Part shown: positions 5,693 to 7,118 of the stretch, in pieces
How the letters are laid out: each line of letters starts with the position of its first letter
Numbering within the stretch: the stretch's first letter is position 1
NCBI GenBank assembly: GCA_003021325.1
Contig: PXQM01000186.1
Coordinates: forward strand, 1-7,118
Length of the DNA: 7,118 bases
From: Halobacteriales archaeon QH_10_70_21
Lineage (GTDB): Archaea > Halobacteriota > Halobacteria > Halobacteriales > Haloarculaceae
Direction of reading: 5' to 3'
Translations under genes and position numbers: made by a program
Notes under the pieces: generated by a model
Seen by the model: only the letters and a program-made list of their open reading frames with translations
Database searches by the model: none
Told to the model about the DNA's origin: nothing

Positions 5693-7118
5693 GTGAGCAC
5701 GCGCACGAGCGCCCTCGATTCGCTCATCTTCGGCGTCGACGTCCAGAGCGGCGACGTCCGGGGCGACGCCCCCTCCTACGCCCTGGTCGCGCTGGACGGC
5801 GAGGACATCGAGCGGGACGTCGTCAGCCGGCGCAAACTGCGACGGCGGATACAGTCCGAGGAGCCGGCCATCGTCGCGACGGACAACACCTACGAACTCG
5901 CCGAGGACAAGGGCGCGCTCGTGGCGTTCCTCCGGGAGCTGCCGACGGGGACGAAGCTGGTGCAGGTGACGGGCGACGAGCGGCCGGAGCCGCTCTCGCG
6001 GGTCGCCGCCCGCCACGGCGTGCCCTACGGGAAGCCGCCGATGAAGGAGGCGGAGGCGGCCGCCCGGCTGGCCGCCCGCAACGTCGGCTACGAGGTGTCG
6101 GCGTTCACCGACACCACCGAAGTCAAGGTCGCGAGGGGCCGCTCGACCGGAAGCGGGGGCTGGAGCGAGGACCGCTTCACCCGGCGCATCCACGGCTCGG
6201 TCAAGAAGGCCGCCCGCGAGGTGACGTCGGAACTGGAGGCCGCCGGCCTCGAGTTCGAGCGCAACGTCACGGAGAAGTACGGCGGCTTCTCGCAGGCGCT
6301 CTTCGAGGTCGAGGCCACGCCCGCCGAGATACCGGTCTCCTCGCGGCGCTCCGGCGATGTCCGGGTCGAGATCGAGCGCGAGCGCCGCGACGGCATCGAG
6401 TACCGGCCGCTGGCGACCCGCCGGGACCACGTGGTCGTCGGCATCGACCCCGGGACGACCACCGCGGTCGCGCTCCTGGACCTCGACGGGTCGGTGCTGG
6501 ACGTCTGGTCGACCCGGACCGCCGACACGGCCGAGGTCATCGAGTGGATAATCGAGCACGGCCGGCCCGTCCTGGTCGCGGCCGACGTCGAGCCGATGCC
6601 CGAGACGGTCGAGAAGACGCGGCGGAGCTTCGACGCCGGCGGCTGGATTCCCGACCGGGACCTCCCGGTCGACGAGAAGCTCCACCGGACCCGCGAGCAG
6701 CCCTACGACAACGACCACGAGCGGGACGCCCTGGCGGCGGCGCTGTTCGCCTTCGACGACCACGCCGAGCAGTTCGAGCGGGTCGCCGCCAAGACGCCGC
6801 CGCAGCTGGACCGCGGGGAGGTCATCGCCCGCGTCGTCGGCAGCGACGAGAGCGTCGAGGCCGTCGTCGCTGAGCTGACCGAGGACGACGAGGACGACGC
6901 GGAGTCGACCGAACACGACCCGCGGGAGCTGACCGCCGAGGAGAAGAAAATAAAGCGGCTCGAGGCCCGCATCGGCCGGCTCGAGGACCACATCGAGGAC
7001 CTCGACGACACCATCGAGCGGAAGGACGAGCGGGTCGACGAACTCGAGGCGGAGCTGTCCGAGGCCCGTCGCGAGGAGCGCCGCGAGGCCCGCGAGCGCC
7101 GGGAGGTGACCCGCCTCG
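5693..7118 (+). CDS. DUF460 / COG2433 protein: RuvC/YqgF-like RNase H fold with C-terminal coiled coil; 3' end outside window
   Basis: An open frame from GTG at 5693 runs 475 codons without a stop to the right edge. A complete RNase H-like (RuvC/YqgF type) domain spans about residues 245-355: V-V-V-G-I-D-P-G-T-T-T-A (247-258, Asp252), V-A-A-D-V-E-P-M-P (296-303, Asp298 and Glu300) and D-N-D-H-E-R-D-A-L-A-A-A-L (339-351, His342 and Asp345). These match the acidic catalytic pattern of RuvC-like nucleases, so nuclease activity is plausible. The N-terminal part (10-135) also reads like an RNase H fold, with Asp16 and Asp64. Next comes R-G-R-S-T-G-S-G-G-W-S-E-D-R-F (148-162) and a mixed alpha/beta region. 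After an Asp/Glu-rich linker (396-410), a highly charged heptad-like helix (about 412-475) indicates a coiled coil that continues outside the window. DUF460 proteins are widespread in archaea and, to my knowledge, of unproven function. The start is supported by the TATA box 28 bases upstream. Confidence 0.88.
   Translation, partial: MSTRTSALDSLIFGVDVQSGDVRGDAPSYALVALDGEDIERDVVSRRKLRRRIQSEEPAIVATDNTYELAEDKGALVAFLRELPTGTKLVQVTGDERPEPLSRVAARHGVPYGKPPMKEAEAAARLAARNVGYEVSAFTDTTEVKVARGRSTGSGGWSEDRFTRRIHGSVKKAAREVTSELEAAGLEFERNVTEKYGGFSQALFEVEATPAEIPVSSRRSGDVRVEIERERRDGIEYRPLATRRDHVVVGIDPGTTTAVALLDLDGSVLDVWSTRTADTAEVIEWIIEHGRPVLVAADVEPMPETVEKTRRSFDAGGWIPDRDLPVDEKLHRTREQPYDNDHERDALAAALFAFDDHAEQFERVAAKTPPQLDRGEVIARVVGSDESVEAVVAELTEDDEDDAESTEHDPRELTAEEKKIKRLEARIGRLEDHIEDLDDTIERKDERVDELEAELSEARREERREARERREVTRL

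Noticed and set aside
5663..6991. Open frame of 442 codons on the minus strand opposite the DUF460 gene
   Set aside because: The plus-strand frame carries the RuvC-like motifs and a well-placed TATA box and continues through the window edge; the minus frame is Arg/Leu/Val-rich without motifs.
1..7118. Search for tRNA/rRNA genes, CRISPR arrays, insertion sequences or phage-like genes
   Set aside because: No repeats with regular spacing, cloverleaf-like sequence, transposase motifs or flanking inverted repeats were seen on either strand; base composition is even throughout.

Overview
The window looks like a stretch of haloarchaeal (Halobacteria) chromosome. The DNA is very GC-rich with GC-ending codons throughout, and the proteins are rich in Asp/Glu and poor in Lys. 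Several start codons sit about 25-30 bases downstream of a TATA-like element with no Shine-Dalgarno sequence, the usual haloarchaeal leaderless arrangement. Base and codon use look even across the window, and I see no mobile elements, RNA genes or CRISPR arrays.

Layout from left to right: the 3' end of ribB (riboflavin synthesis); a small Trp-containing hypothetical gene; ilvE (branched-chain aminotransferase); an RNase Z gene that appears to have lost about 95 internal codons; a three-gene unit coding for a Tat-exported lipoprotein, an ABC-2 type permease and its ATPase; then, on the minus strand, a MaoC-type hot-dog hydratase; and finally, divergently on the plus strand, the first 475 codons of a DUF460/COG2433 protein (RuvC/YqgF-like RNase H fold plus coiled coil) that runs off the right edge.

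The genes are mostly independent housekeeping units with their own promoters. The exception is lipoprotein-permease-ATPase: the permease GTG lies one base after the lipoprotein stop, and the ATPase start overlaps the permease stop, so these three are probably co-transcribed and translationally coupled, forming an exporter-type ABC complex with an outward-facing lipid-anchored partner. MaoC and DUF460 are transcribed away from each other from a 120-base intergenic region with two back-to-back TATA elements.

Points most worth a second look: (1) the RNase Z reading frame keeps the family's N-terminal half and its extreme C-terminus but lacks the segment holding the Asp and His metal ligands and the HST/HEAT motif; (2) the DUF460 protein seems to carry a second, N-terminal RNase H-like unit, followed by a GGW-S-x-x-R-F motif that recalls the GGQ loop of eRF1/VLRF1-type release factors; (3) a perfect 7+7 inverted repeat lies between the TATA box and the start codon of the DUF460 gene; (4) the lipoprotein of unknown function is tied to an ABC-2 exporter.
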